NCBI GenBank assembly: GCA_964598225.1
Contig: CAZRBG010000035.1
Location: 1-61,030 of the forward strand
DNA from: SG8-4 sp964598225
Lineage (GTDB): Bacteria > Planctomycetota > Phycisphaerae > Sedimentisphaerales > Anaerobacaceae
Length of the DNA stretch: 61,030 bases
Reading direction: 5' to 3'
Below are positions 25,426-35,305 of this stretch, piece by piece. The notes below the pieces were generated by a model that was not told the DNA's origin, searched no databases, and worked only from the letters and a program-made list of their open reading frames with translations. Position numbers and translations under genes: made by a program. Every line of letters starts with the position of its first letter. Positions within the stretch are counted from its first letter, which is position 1.

Positions 25426-27987
25426 ATGCCCAAACGAGTGCTTGTTGCAGGCATTCTGCTATTCGCCGTAAATACCCTCGCTGCGGATACGTACAATTGC
25501 AAGTGGCGGCAGGATGTGACTCGACCATGGATCGGGCCGCGATACTGGGCCAATCCTATGATGGACTGGCGCCTCCGAGACGGGCGTATCGAATGCCATA
25601 CTTCCGGCGAGAATCACGACGTTCATCTGATGACGTACCAACTCGGCCCAGGCGACGGCACGCTGACCATGACCGCGCGGCTCAGCTTTGATCCAACTGC
25701 CTCGGGCGAAGCGTTCATCGGTTTCAAATTTGCCGTAATCGGCCACGATCCCACCGACTATCGTGCGAACCTCTTCCAGAACAAAGGCATTCGCGCAGGC
25801 GTTACCGCCGAGGGCCGCCCGATTATCGGAGACGATCAGGCTCCTGTCGCACTGGAAAAGACGGTCCTTGAAGATATACAACTCAGGCTCAAAGTCGAAT
25901 ACTTTGGTGGAAAAGCGGCATGCCGAATTGAGATCCTCAAGGGCGGGGCAACTGACACTTCACCTCTTGCATCATTCGAACGAAATCTCAAAAGGTCTTC
26001 ATTGCGCGGCAACCTTGCTCTTGCCTGCGAGCAACTCGAATCCGGCGAGAAGGGCAGCGCCACCGGCGGGTTCTCCTCATGGGAGATTTCCGGAAGCAAG
26101 GTTAAATATTATCCGGAGCAGACTTTCGGACCGGTGTTGTGGACGCAGTACACGCTCAGCCAGAAGATATTGAAACTAATGGCTCACATGGTTCCTCTCG
26201 GCGAGAACGATAATCGCCAAGTCCTTTTCCAAGTAAAAGATGCCGATGGCTGGAGAACCCTGACCACGGCCCAAATCGACCCGCTCACGAGGACGGCACT
26301 GTTCCGCTGCGAGAAATGGGACGATACGCGAGATACGCCGTATCGTGTGTCCTTTGAATATATCGGCGTTGATGGGCCCAAGACCCATGACTGGGCAGGT
26401 ATGATACGAAGTGATCCCTACAAGCAGGATAGCGTCTCGCTTGCCGTGTTCACCGGTCTCGCCGGCGGCAGAGGCCATACATTCCCCAGCCGCGATCTCA
26501 CCGCCACAGTATTCAAACATGATCCCGACATCCTCTTTTTCTCCGGCGATCAGATATATGAAAGCAATGCCGGCTATGGAACGGTGGCAAATAGTCGCAA
26601 GGGGGACGTACCTCGTGCGATGTTGAATTATCTGCCGAAATTCTGGATATGGGGCTGGACGTTCCGCCAATTGCTGCGGGACCGACCTGCCATCTTAACC
26701 ACCGACGACCACGATGTGTACAGCAACGATCTTTGGGGACGCGGCGGCGTGCGAATGACCGGCAACCGCTGTAATGGCGGCTACCGAGGCCACCCCCGGT
26801 GGGTGAATGCCGCTGAGTTCGTACAGATGGGGCATCTGCCGGACCCAGTGGACCCGGCTCCGGCGAAGAATGGAATAAACGTCCATTTCACGCAAGTCAA
26901 GTACGGCGGCGTCAGTTTCGCCGTGCTGGAGGACCGTAAATTCAAATCCGCTCCGTCTGAAGTTCTAACGCGGCCTGTCGGCCACGAGCGGATGAACGAT
27001 CTCGAATCCATCAAGAGCAACGATTACGACCCGGCCGATCTCGATAAACCCGGCCTTACTCTCCTCGGCGACAGGCAAATTGCATTTCTGGAGCAATGGG
27101 CGGCCGACTGGGCCGGAGTTGAATTCAAGGCGGTGCTGTCGGGCTCGCCCTTTGCCATGTGCACTCACGGCTACGGCGACATGGTTGCCGACCTCGACAG
27201 CAACGGCTGGCCTCAGTCGGGGCGCAACCGTGCTCTGCGTATAATCCGAAAGGCTCATGCCGTCACGGCCCACGGCGACCTTCACATGGCGTGCCTGTTC
27301 CAGAACGGCATCGACGCGTTTCGCGACGGCCCGTGGAGCTACTCCTGTCCGTCTTCAAGGGCTAACAGCCTTCGAGTATGGAGGCCGAAAAAGCCCGGCA
27401 TGAACCGCGAACCCGGCGAACCTGATTACACGGGAGACTTCTTCGACGGTTTCGGAAACCGCATGACGATTCGGGCGGTTCTCGATCCGGACGGTTCATT
27501 CCCGAAAACCTATCGTAAAAAAGACGGTTCCATTCTCGACACCCATCTTGCTTCCTGCTCCGGCTTCGGGATGCTGCGTTTTAACAAGCCGAAACTTACC
27601 ATCACCTTCGAAAGCTGGCCCATTTTTGATGCCGAAACGCCGCTGGGCGACCACCGGCAACATCCCGGCTGGCCCCGTACTATCTCAGTGAGCGATAATT
27701 ACAGCCGCAAGCCTTTTGCATACCTGTCCGAGATCGACCTTGCCGGCCTTTGCCGCCCGGCGCTAAAAGTGATGAACCAGGAAACCGGCGAATTGGTCTA
27801 CGCCCGTCGCATCCTGAAAGCAAAATTCGCACCGCCTGTCTTTGAATCAGGCACATATACAGTCGAGATCCTCGATCTCGACGGAAAGCGAATCGACGGT
27901 TTCAGAAATCTCGAACCACAAGCGAACAAACAAAGATTGACAGAATGTAAGAAAGACGGCATTGTTCAAACTCAAGTATCCCAATAA
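25426..27987 (+). CDS. Secreted PhoD-like metallophosphoesterase
   Basis: The 853-residue protein has a signal peptide ending near VNTLA-A (residue about 20). The N-terminal about 220 residues are a concanavalin-like beta domain. The PhoD-type catalytic region follows, with FFSGDQIYE near residue 374, TTDDHDVYSND near 426 and AHGDLHM near 617. These are the metal-ligand motifs of alkaline phosphatase D. The insertions and length are greater than in Bacillus PhoD. It may hydrolyse phosphodiesters or phosphorylated glycans. It is probably cotranscribed with the GH127 gene; substrate unknown. Confidence 0.8.
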   Translation: MPKRVLVAGILLFAVNTLAADTYNCKWRQDVTRPWIGPRYWANPMMDWRLRDGRIECHTSGENHDVHLMTYQLGPGDGTLTMTARLSFDPTASGEAFIGFKFAVIGHDPTDYRANLFQNKGIRAGVTAEGRPIIGDDQAPVALEKTVLEDIQLRLKVEYFGGKAACRIEILKGGATDTSPLASFERNLKRSSLRGNLALACEQLESGEKGSATGGFSSWEISGSKVKYYPEQTFGPVLWTQYTLSQKILKLMAHMVPLGENDNRQVLFQVKDADGWRTLTTAQIDPLTRTALFRCEKWDDTRDTPYRVSFEYIGVDGPKTHDWAGMIRSDPYKQDSVSLAVFTGLAGGRGHTFPSRDLTATVFKHDPDILFFSGDQIYESNAGYGTVANSRKGDVPRAMLNYLPKFWIWGWTFRQLLRDRPAILTTDDHDVYSNDLWGRGGVRMTGNRCNGGYRGHPRWVNAAEFVQMGHLPDPVDPAPAKNGINVHFTQVKYGGVSFAVLEDRKFKSAPSEVLTRPVGHERMNDLESIKSNDYDPADLDKPGLTLLGDRQIAFLEQWAADWAGVEFKAVLSGSPFAMCTHGYGDMVADLDSNGWPQSGRNRALRIIRKAHAVTAHGDLHMACLFQNGIDAFRDGPWSYSCPSSRANSLRVWRPKKPGMNREPGEPDYTGDFFDGFGNRMTIRAVLDPDGSFPKTYRKKDGSILDTHLASCSGFGMLRFNKPKLTITFESWPIFDAETPLGDHRQHPGWPRTISVSDNYSRKPFAYLSEIDLAGLCRPALKVMNQETGELVYARRILKAKFAPPVFESGTYTVEILDLDGKRIDGFRNLEPQANKQRLTECKKDGIVQTQVSQ

Positions 27988-28399
27988 GAATAACTAAATC
28001 GACCGCAATCCGGCGGCTCTATCGGTAGCCGATGATCAGAATTGTGCAATTCACAGACCATTACGAAAAGCATCGACCTCCACAAAGCCTCGGGCAAGTC
28101 GTAAAAGGCCGCAGAGCGGCGAGCAAACTGCTCCAAAATACAAGCTGCTGAGAAGTGGCAAGACACACCCGATGTTGTCTTTTCCGGGAGCAAAAAATAA
28201 CGCCACGGCATGATGACAGTCTGACTCCATTTTGACACTATAGAATCCAATTTTTCAGAAGTTGGTCCGAAAAAACGCCCTCTGTTTTCAAAAAGCAAGG
28301 AATCTCAGCCATAAAAATAGTACGTCATAGTGTTCAATGTGCGAAGTCAAACAGCAACGGCAGTTCTTTAGAGTGCACAGGGGGTGAAGTTCCTTGGGA
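27988..28399. other. Convergent spacer, no gene recognised
   Basis: This region lies between two convergent genes. A weak stem (CGGCT...AGCCG) lies near 28012-28031, shortly after the plus-strand stop. A 108-codon minus-strand frame crosses the region and runs into the preceding gene; it has no recognisable domain, so it is not called. Confidence 0.4.
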
Positions 28400-30340
28400 T
28401 CAGATCGATGTCTTGGCCACCTCAATTGGATTGGTATCAAACGCCTTACCATCAACCGTCAATTCAATAACAGTGGCGATCTCATCGCGATCTGGTGACG
28501 TAAGGTAAATCTCGATACTATCTTTGTTTTGTGTCTTTAAAACCTGTCCATTGCTAAGCGAACGGCAAGAGATCACCTTCTGGTCAATGTTGGGGAGCAA
28601 TAATCTATTGTTGTTGGGCCAGTTCATCACGTACAGGTACACTTTATCGTCCTTACATGTCGATGCGCCCCACTTACCCGGCTTGAAGGGCCCCCCGCGG
28701 GTACCGTACACACCGTCACCGTATTTCTTAAGCCATTGTCCCATTTGCCGTAGTCTCTCTACCTGCCTTGGCTCGATTCTGCCATCCGGCATAGGGCCGA
28801 CATTGAACAAAAGATTGCCGTCTCCACCTACCGTACGGAGCAGTGTCTGGATACATTCCTTCGCGGATTTCATCTGATCATTTGGTTTCCATGCCCACTG
28901 CCGGCAAATTGTCATGCAAGTCTCCCAGGGCCTCTTCCGGTTGAACCCGCCAATCTGCTGTTCCGGCGTGTCGTAGTCGCCTGAATTGAGGTTGGACTCT
29001 TTTGTAGTACCGGCCATTCCCTGACGACCCTTACTCACCCGATTGTTGATTATCAGAGTCGGCTGGATATTCTTGAGGTATTGGTAAAGTTCGTTCCCGT
29101 ACTGGCGCGTCCATGGTTTCTCCCACTCACCATCGAACCACATGATCCCCAGTGGACCATAATTATCGATAATTTCCTTTGTTTGGTCCTTCAGGTACTG
29201 ATAGTAGCGTGGCATATTATGAGTCGGCTTTTCAGCTTTGCCACCGGGACTGGCCAGCGGGTAGTCCGGATGGTACCAGTCGCAGATCGAATAGTACGTA
29301 CAGAACCGGATGCCGTGTTTCTTGCAGGCCTGAGAAAGCTCCTTGAGCACATCCCGTTTAAAAGGGGTGCTGCCAATATGGTAGTCCGTATATTTAGAAG
29401 GCCACAAACAGAATCCGTCATGGTGCTTGGAGGTGATAACCAGGTACTTCATACCGGCATCTTCGGCAACCTTCACCCACTCCTCGGCATCGAACTTCGT
29501 CGGATTGAACCGCTTGTAGAGTTGGTCATACTTATCGATCGGCACTTGTCTTCCTCGCGACCATCCGATCTCTGTACCTTTTAAACTGACCGGTCCCCAA
29601 TGAATAAACATGCCGAAACGACTCTCACGCCACCACTGCATGTTTGCATAGCGTTCTGACCCGGTCTCGTTGATCGAATCAATCTTGAGGCCTGTAATCC
29701 GGGCCCAGTGCGGATTCTCTGGATCTCCCTGATAACACTGAATGCTCACGCGCGCTCTCTCGCTGCTTTCCGACGGCTCCGGTTCCGTGCAAGTCCCGAC
29801 ATTCGTCCATTTATCCTCAGGATTAAGACGGTAGTATCCTTGCACTTGTCCTGCCGTAACCTTGAGCCGAACCGTAACCTCGTTCCTGTCTATGGGAATT
29901 ATCTTGATCGTGCGTGTTCGATCATTCTCTTCGCGTCCCATTATCACCGAGTTTTTTCCATGCTCGAGTTCCAATCCTATCTTTACCATGTGGCTGTCTC
30001 GGTAGTACCACACAAGGTCAACCTGTTCCCATCGCCGCGTGGGTGAATTAGCGAATGTCACCTGGACATCGGTACCTGATTCCGGCAGACCTCCGGCAAC
30101 AGGGATCAGCACAATGTTCTTGGCGTTATTCCTTCTGCCCCACATGTTTCCGGGCTCGATCTTTATCTCAAGTCCTCCGTCTCGCAATCGCCATGCTTCC
30201 GGATTCTCCCGCTTCCATACCCATCCTTCCGGCAGTGACTCCCCAGCGAACGGATTCCTCTCTTCTGCGTCGTTTGCAGGGACGTTGCCGATTAAGGCGA
30301 TTAGCACGACAATCGAGAACTTTTTGGCTCTTTTGTTCAT
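28400..30340 (-). CDS. Secreted GH29 alpha-L-fucosidase
   Basis: ATG 30340 follows GGAG by six bases and gives a signal peptide (KFSIVVLIALIGNVPA). About 646 residues. Residues about 25-215 form a beta-sandwich, DUF1349/concanavalin-like domain. The GH29 barrel then begins: WWRESRFGMFIHWGP, MKYLVITSKHHDGFCLWPS, TYYSICDWYHPDYP. The predicted nucleophile is Asp403 in GIMWFDGEWE. A C-terminal beta domain closes the protein. It hydrolyses alpha-L-fucosides, which are common in algal and sulfated polysaccharides. It is monocistronic and convergent with the PhoD-like gene. Confidence 0.9.
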   Translation of the reverse strand: MNKRAKKFSIVVLIALIGNVPANDAEERNPFAGESLPEGWVWKRENPEAWRLRDGGLEIKIEPGNMWGRRNNAKNIVLIPVAGGLPESGTDVQVTFANSPTRRWEQVDLVWYYRDSHMVKIGLELEHGKNSVIMGREENDRTRTIKIIPIDRNEVTVRLKVTAGQVQGYYRLNPEDKWTNVGTCTEPEPSESSERARVSIQCYQGDPENPHWARITGLKIDSINETGSERYANMQWWRESRFGMFIHWGPVSLKGTEIGWSRGRQVPIDKYDQLYKRFNPTKFDAEEWVKVAEDAGMKYLVITSKHHDGFCLWPSKYTDYHIGSTPFKRDVLKELSQACKKHGIRFCTYYSICDWYHPDYPLASPGGKAEKPTHNMPRYYQYLKDQTKEIIDNYGPLGIMWFDGEWEKPWTRQYGNELYQYLKNIQPTLIINNRVSKGRQGMAGTTKESNLNSGDYDTPEQQIGGFNRKRPWETCMTICRQWAWKPNDQMKSAKECIQTLLRTVGGDGNLLFNVGPMPDGRIEPRQVERLRQMGQWLKKYGDGVYGTRGGPFKPGKWGASTCKDDKVYLYVMNWPNNNRLLLPNIDQKVISCRSLSNGQVLKTQNKDSIEIYLTSPDRDEIATVIELTVDGKAFDTNPIEVAKTSI

Positions 30341-30815
30341 AACAGACTCCACAGTAAAAAAACTAAACCCTAATACTCTATCTTTTTCTATCCAGTGCGA
30401 TGGTGATAAGACATGATAGCAAACCGAATTCGTGATGTAAATTGGCGTGGCGACAAAAGTGTTTATCTTTTCGCAATACCTCTCACAACTTCAAAGCAAA
30501 AGCTGTCCGGAAAAGCGAGGCGTGGTCGACAAACCGGAACACGGATGCCTCAAAGAAAAGTTCTGTTAGCATCAGGGATTTTGGCATTTGACTTTGAGTT
30601 TGTGATGCGTGGACGAAGAGAATTCCTTGGTATTACGCCGCAGGTACATCTATTTCTGACTGGCAAAAATCCACCCATCCCCCTGCGCTGCGGCCGCCAA
30701 GCACAATTCTCCTCAACTGGTTTCGTACCCCTATTCTTCATCCATGATTGCGGCCAAAATCTCCGCCAGCCGTCCTCTGTGTCCGTTCCAGCGACTCCAT
30801 AATACTCTGGGAAAG
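30341..30815. other. Spacer between the fucosidase and tRNA-Val
   Basis: About 475 bases without a recognised gene. A 63-codon minus-strand frame (30550-30741) and a 129-codon plus-strand frame (30413-30802) exist, but neither shows a known domain or a good ribosome binding site. No integrase, attachment repeat or phage gene is visible next to the tRNA. Confidence 0.4.
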
Positions 30816-30889
30816 TGGGCGGTACTGGACTTGAACCAGTGACCTCCTGCGTGTCGAGCAGGCGCTCTAGCCGACTGAGCTAACCGCCC
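30816..30889 (-). tRNA. tRNA-Val (anticodon GAC)
   Basis: The minus strand folds as a 74-base cloverleaf. The acceptor stem is GGGCGGT/ACCGCCC with discriminator A, the D arm GCTC...GAGC, the anticodon stem CCTGC/GCAGG with loop TCGACAC (anticodon GAC), and the T arm ACTGG-TTCAAGT-CCAGT. CCA is not encoded. Position 33, normally U, is C here, which is unusual. It lies downstream of the pilin genes on the same strand. Confidence 0.92.
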
Positions 30890-30950
30890 CGGTCAATACA
30901 GGCATAAGATATAAACTAAACAGGCCGAATGCAAGCTTTTTTTGCAGTCA

Positions 30951-31439
30951 TCAGTTCAAATTTCTTCTTATGGCCGCGGCAGCCGAAACCGTGCGCTGCT
31001 CATTGCCTCCGGAAACGGTTATTGAGATTTGAACACTCTTACAGTCTAAGCCATCATCAGTTGGCGTTTTGCTGAAATTCATGGCGACGACATTTTCACA
31101 GAGAACGTACTCCTGACCATCACTGTTTGTCCTGAGATATAACCTGCCCTGTCCGCTGTCATATCGATAGGTGATATCATCCATGGCGGATGTGAAGAAG
31201 CTACATTCATTCGCAGGAGCGTTGGGGTCCACCGCGGCAGCGGTTCTAAGCTGGCTTGTTATTCTCGTTAACGCCTGCCGAGCTGCGTTGATCGTCGTGA
31301 AAATTTCCTCGTTTTCGCGATAGTTCGTGGCCGATGCATTGAAGGCAACTGCAACCGCAGCGAGCAGCATGCCTGCTATCGCCACAGCAATCAAAAGCTC
31401 AGCAATCGTAAAGCCTGATTTGTGTCTTGTTTTTTGCAT
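30951..31439 (-). CDS. PilW-like minor pilin/pseudopilin
   Basis: The frame opens at a TTG (31451), but ATG 31439 gives the better leader. The 162-residue prepilin would be cut at SG|FTIAELLIAVAIAGMLLAAV with Glu5 present. The body (ALTRITSQLRTA, ITYRYDSGQGRLYLRTNSD) resembles minor pilins of the PilW/GspJ type. It is the last gene of the pilus operon, 55 bases after the other prepilin. It probably primes or caps the pilus. Confidence 0.78.
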   Translation of the reverse strand: MQKTRHKSGFTIAELLIAVAIAGMLLAAVAVAFNASATNYRENEEIFTTINAARQALTRITSQLRTAAAVDPNAPANECSFFTSAMDDITYRYDSGQGRLYLRTNSDGQEYVLCENVVAMNFSKTPTDDGLDCKSVQISITVSGGNEQRTVSAAAAIRRNLN

Positions 31440-31494
31440 TCTGATTTCCAATTATTCGCTTGATTGTCAGTCACACAGAATTCAAATGGTCCGG

Positions 31495-32016
31495 TTAATA
31501 GCGAGCACGAAGCCAACTTTCGGAACTGATTAGTCGTGAGTTCAAAAAGACCCTTACAGTAACCCGGACGAAGTCGCTGCTGTGATTGCTCATGACTTGT
31601 TCGAAATCCGATGCACTGACATTTTGGACCGTGATCCGCTGAGAAAATCCCGCTGCACTATTGATTGTAGCTCTCTCAGTGTTTATCGGCGGTGAGAAAT
31701 TTGCACCGCTAAAATCATCTAGGTCGTCATAGTCGGTCAGAGTTTCGCCGGTTTCGGGACCAAATGTGGAGGTTCCACTTTCCGGATCCACTACCGGCAG
31801 CAAAGCGGTAAGCTCGGAAATTTCTCCAATGAGAAACTCGGCGGTCGTCAAATCGGTTCCGGCCCCGTTAGCCCTGGTCAGCGCGCTGTTAGCCGCCACC
31901 AGAGCGGCGATCGCAAGTCCCACAAGTATTACCGCTATCAGCACCTCAATCAGTGAAAAACCGTCGCTGTAGGGTTTTGTCCTCACTATACTGTTTCCCC
32001 AATTATTACTGCTCAC
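31495..32016 (-). CDS. Type IV prepilin, PilV/GspI-like
   Basis: Starts are GTG codons: 32016, or 31986, the latter preceded by GGGGAAA and therefore attractive. The prepilin would be cut at DG|FSLIEVLIAVILVGLAIAAL with Glu5. The body contains an early SALTRANGAGTDLTTAEFL segment typical of PilV/GspI-like minor pilins, and ends in beta strands (FVRVTVRVFLNSR). It lies between pilC and the PilW-like gene. Confidence 0.78.
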   Translation of the reverse strand: MSSNNWGNSIVRTKPYSDGFSLIEVLIAVILVGLAIAALVAANSALTRANGAGTDLTTAEFLIGEISELTALLPVVDPESGTSTFGPETGETLTDYDDLDDFSGANFSPPINTERATINSAAGFSQRITVQNVSASDFEQVMSNHSSDFVRVTVRVFLNSRLISSESWLRARY

Positions 32017-32048
32017 TACTCTTTCGTGCCCGGCAAGGTTCCCGGATT

Positions 32049-33278
32049 CTATTTTCCCATCACGGCGCTGGACATTCGGAAGATGGGCAGGATAATGCTC
32101 ATTGCAATAAAGCCAACCAATACACCCATTAAAACAATCATTATAGGCTCAATCATCGATGTAACCGTTTTGATGACGGTTTTCAGTTCTCTTGCGTAGA
32201 AATTGGAAACATCTCTGAGCACATCGGCCATCGTACCGGAATCTTCGCCCGCCCTGATCATCTGGACAACGTTGTTCGGCATCAAGGTATACGGGCTGAG
32301 GCTCGATGCAATCTTCTTGCCCTGCCGAACTTCCTCATGGACGCCAAGCCACATTTTCTTGTATAGCGTGTTTCCTGCGATCTGGGCTGTTATGGCAAGC
32401 GTGTTCAATATTGGCACACCGGCCTTTGTCAACACACTCATTGTGTGCATACTTCTGGTTATATAAAGACTCTCACAAAGAGTTCTGATCAACGGAATTT
32501 TGAGCTTTGCCCTATCCCACCATTGCCGGCCGTCGGTGGTGCCGATAAAGTACCAGAAGACCCAAAACATAGCACCGACTCCCGGCAAGATAAAGTACCA
32601 GTACCCGCGCATGAACGCACTGCTGGCCATGAGAGCTTTCGTAGGAGCCGGCAATAAATGCTCCTTTCCCGCGAAGATAACTGTGAACCTCGGCAGGACA
32701 AAACATAACAGGAAAATAGTCACTCCAACGGCCATCACGGCAATAATGATCGGGTAGACCATTGCTCCTCTGACCTGTGAGCGAGTCTCGGCCTCCGAAT
32801 CCAGATACTCAGCCAGCTTTTGCAGCATATCGCTTAGCGAACCGCTGATTTCGGCGGCACCGACCATATTTATATAGAGGTCGCTGAATACCTCCTGATG
32901 TTCCGACAACGCCTGCGAGAAACTCTGGCCGGCTTCGATTCGGTTCTTCAGGTCGATGATGATCGATTTGAACTTCTGATTGTCGGTCTGCGCCGCTATA
33001 GACTCAAGCGAGTCCTGGAGACTTATCCCCGCTCTGACCATGACGGCAAGTTGATTAGTAAAGCCAAGAATATCTTTGGCGCCGGGCCCGAATTCAATTC
33101 GAAATTGCCTCACGCTTTGCAGCCCGCTTTGTTTTTTCTTTCTCTTAACCGGACGGTCTTTATTAGCCTCGGACTCGCGGCGCCAATCTTGTTGCTCCCA
33201 CGGCGCTTGCGTCTGCTTTTGCCAGTTCTCTGCGACGGCCGTTGCCTCTTTGCTGTTTTGCGAAGATTCTTCAAACAT
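32049..33278 (-). CDS. pilC: Type IV pilus platform protein PilC
   Basis: The 409-residue protein has an extra basic N-terminus of about 60 residues (PVKRKKKQSG) before two T2SSF domains (FTNQLAVMVRAGISLQDSLES..., VLTKAGVPILNTL). It has three membrane helices, in the regions VYPIIIAVMAVGVTIFLLC, YFILPGVGAMFWVFWYF and IMIVLMGVLVGFIAMSIILP. It is the second GspF/PilC paralogue in the window and is placed with pilT, so PilC is the better name. It anchors the pilus motor. Confidence 0.9.
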   Translation of the reverse strand: MFEESSQNSKEATAVAENWQKQTQAPWEQQDWRRESEANKDRPVKRKKKQSGLQSVRQFRIEFGPGAKDILGFTNQLAVMVRAGISLQDSLESIAAQTDNQKFKSIIIDLKNRIEAGQSFSQALSEHQEVFSDLYINMVGAAEISGSLSDMLQKLAEYLDSEAETRSQVRGAMVYPIIIAVMAVGVTIFLLCFVLPRFTVIFAGKEHLLPAPTKALMASSAFMRGYWYFILPGVGAMFWVFWYFIGTTDGRQWWDRAKLKIPLIRTLCESLYITRSMHTMSVLTKAGVPILNTLAITAQIAGNTLYKKMWLGVHEEVRQGKKIASSLSPYTLMPNNVVQMIRAGEDSGTMADVLRDVSNFYARELKTVIKTVTSMIEPIMIVLMGVLVGFIAMSIILPIFRMSSAVMGK

Positions 33279-33361
33279 ATTCTTATTCTCTGTTTTTCTG
33301 CTTAACTCGGTAACGGGGTCATCGTTTTACGACAACGGTATCGGCCCCACGGCAGATACAA

Positions 33362-34477
33362 CTATTTTAACGCCGGCTCCTCTTCTTCCTCGGAGGACCG
33401 AACGGCTTCGATTTCATCCATGGGCGCGAGTATTTTTTCCATTTTTGCCGGACTGCTCGAACGCATGATTGCTTCTTCCCTGTCTATGTAGCCTTTACAG
33501 TACATATCTGCGATGCTGTTATCCAGATTGACCATTCCCAGACGACGAGAAGTCTCGATTATGTTGGGTATCTCATAGATTCTGTTTTCGCGAATACAGT
33601 TTCTAACCGCCGAGGTACACAGCAATATCTCAACGCAAGGCACCATTCCCGGCTCATCAACACGCCTGAACAATGTCTGAGAAATAACAGCCTGCAAAGT
33701 ATTAGCCAGCATTGTCCGGATCTGATTCTGTTGACCGGCTGGATAGATATCTATAATACGGTCTATAGTCTGCGCTGCGTTGACAGTGTGCAAGGTGCTG
33801 AACACGAGGTGTCCCGTTTCAGCGGCGGTTATTGTCGAGCCCGTAGTCTCCAGGTCTCGCATTTCGCCGACCATGATGATATCGGGATCCTGACGCAGCG
33901 CGTGTTTCAAACCCGATGCGAATTTCGTACAGTCGGCGCCGATTTCACGCTGCTCGATCATACTCTCCTGATTCTCGAGCATATACTCAATCGGATCTTC
34001 AAGAGTAATTATACGTTTCCTGTATTTTTCGTTTATCAACTCCACCATCGCAGCAAGAGTCGTACTTTTACCCGAACCGGTATGGCCGGTGACCAGTACC
34101 AGGCCTCTCGGAAGATCCGTGAGCTCTTTGGCTATGAGCGGCAGATGCAGGTCTTCCAGAGCGGGAATCTGATTCGGAATGACGCGGAACGAGATTGCGA
34201 TCGTATCCCGCTGGAAATGTGCATTGACACGAAACCTGTGACCGTCATCGAGATGCGTCGAAAAGTCAAGGTCCATCTTCTGCTCAAATTCCTTGAACCT
34301 GTCGGGGCCTATCATCGAAAGAACCATTTCCTTTGCATCCTCGTTGCTGACCGGAGGAAAATCTAAATCCAAAAGTTCCGTATTTCTGCGCAATATCGGC
34401 GGCATGCCAACGTTAATGTGCAAGTCGCTCGCATTGTTTTCTATAACATTAGCCAGTATCGTGTTAATGTCTACCAT
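33362..34477 (-). CDS. pilT: Pilus retraction ATPase PilT
   Basis: At 371 residues it has normal PilT length. Walker A GHTGSGKST lies at residues 131-139, the Asp box ITLEDPIEYM and Walker B DIIMVGEMRD follow, and the His box is FSTLHTVNA. The C-terminal stretch RNCIRENRIYEIPNIIE corresponds to the AIRNLIRE region that distinguishes PilT from PilB. It lacks the CxxC zinc motif. It starts after AAGGAAA. It would depolymerise pili for twitching or uptake; no extension ATPase PilB lies beside it. Confidence 0.92.
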   Translation of the reverse strand: MVDINTILANVIENNASDLHINVGMPPILRRNTELLDLDFPPVSNEDAKEMVLSMIGPDRFKEFEQKMDLDFSTHLDDGHRFRVNAHFQRDTIAISFRVIPNQIPALEDLHLPLIAKELTDLPRGLVLVTGHTGSGKSTTLAAMVELINEKYRKRIITLEDPIEYMLENQESMIEQREIGADCTKFASGLKHALRQDPDIIMVGEMRDLETTGSTITAAETGHLVFSTLHTVNAAQTIDRIIDIYPAGQQNQIRTMLANTLQAVISQTLFRRVDEPGMVPCVEILLCTSAVRNCIRENRIYEIPNIIETSRRLGMVNLDNSIADMYCKGYIDREEAIMRSSSPAKMEKILAPMDEIEAVRSSEEEEEPALK

Positions 34478-34535
34478 TTCAAGTTTTCCTTAATGATTTG
34501 CCCACGAGGTACTTCTATGAGTCAACACAACAGTA

Positions 34536-35258
34536 TTATTTTGACATCTGTAGAACTATTTCCATGCTTTCGGTTCGCCCCCCGAACCGTATATCATCGG
34601 GCTTAGACTCCCATTCGAGTTTAACGAAATCATCGCCAATCTGAATGACCTTGAATCCATCGACGGTATCACCCTCGTACAGGATGTCGCTGCCAATCAT
34701 ACAACAGTCGCCGCGGTCTGAGTCCGAGTGCATTATGCTCGAAAGTTCGAGTTTCTCGGCCTTCTTTCTGATTTGCTGTCTCCACAGCTCTTCAACATCA
34801 ATCTCCGGGGCGGCGTTCTCGCTATCTTCTTTCACGCCGTCCAAAAACAGCTCCAGCCTGAACGGATTCCTTACGAGTTCGCCCACCTGAACCTGGAGGA
34901 CATCTGAGAACTCATAGAACTTGTTGACAATTTGATCCATCCTGCCGAACACTTCTGTTTTAGCGCCGGTCAGCCTTGCGATGGCCGATTCGAGCTTGAC
35001 CTCTTCTTCATCTTCAACACCGGCCGAGGCCGTCTCCGGTGTGCTTTTCTGGATCATGAACCACAGACAACACAAACCGGTTATAAACAGAACGGCAAGG
35101 ACTATCGTGCTTCTTCTGGTGCGCTTACCGTGCTCAGCAACCGTAAGATATTCCTGATCGTTAGATCTATTAACACCGCTCGGCGGCTCGGCGCCGGCTT
35201 CGTTAGTCTTTTGCGCCGGCAACTCTCCACTACTCTGTTCTTGTAGAAACGACAACAT
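34536..35258 (-). CDS. PilP-like membrane protein of the pilus operon
   Basis: The 240-residue protein has a 49-residue cytoplasmic start, one membrane helix at residues 50-69 (STIVLAVLFITGLCCLWFMI), an acidic helical stretch, and a C-terminal beta domain. The latter (IGSDILYEGDTVDGFKVIQI, VKLEWES) resembles the small beta domain of GspC/PilP proteins. Position after pilM-N-O also matches pilP, but sequence identity to known PilP is not evident. It probably links the inner-membrane platform to a secretin located elsewhere. Confidence 0.6.
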   Translation of the reverse strand: MLSFLQEQSSGELPAQKTNEAGAEPPSGVNRSNDQEYLTVAEHGKRTRRSTIVLAVLFITGLCCLWFMIQKSTPETASAGVEDEEEVKLESAIARLTGAKTEVFGRMDQIVNKFYEFSDVLQVQVGELVRNPFRLELFLDGVKEDSENAAPEIDVEELWRQQIRKKAEKLELSSIMHSDSDRGDCCMIGSDILYEGDTVDGFKVIQIGDDFVKLEWESKPDDIRFGGRTESMEIVLQMSK

Positions 35259-35305
35259 GGCGTTGACTCCGTCGAATTCTTTCTCGATTTAGATTTCGCG
35301 ACCTC

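Noticed and set aside
27972..28298. 108-codon minus-strand ORF in the convergent spacer
   Set aside because: Overlaps the end of the PhoD-like gene, has no good ribosome binding site and shows no known domain.
30413..30802. 129-codon ORF next to tRNA-Val as a possible integrated element
   Set aside because: No integrase, recombinase motif or duplicated tRNA end is visible, so an integration site is not supported.
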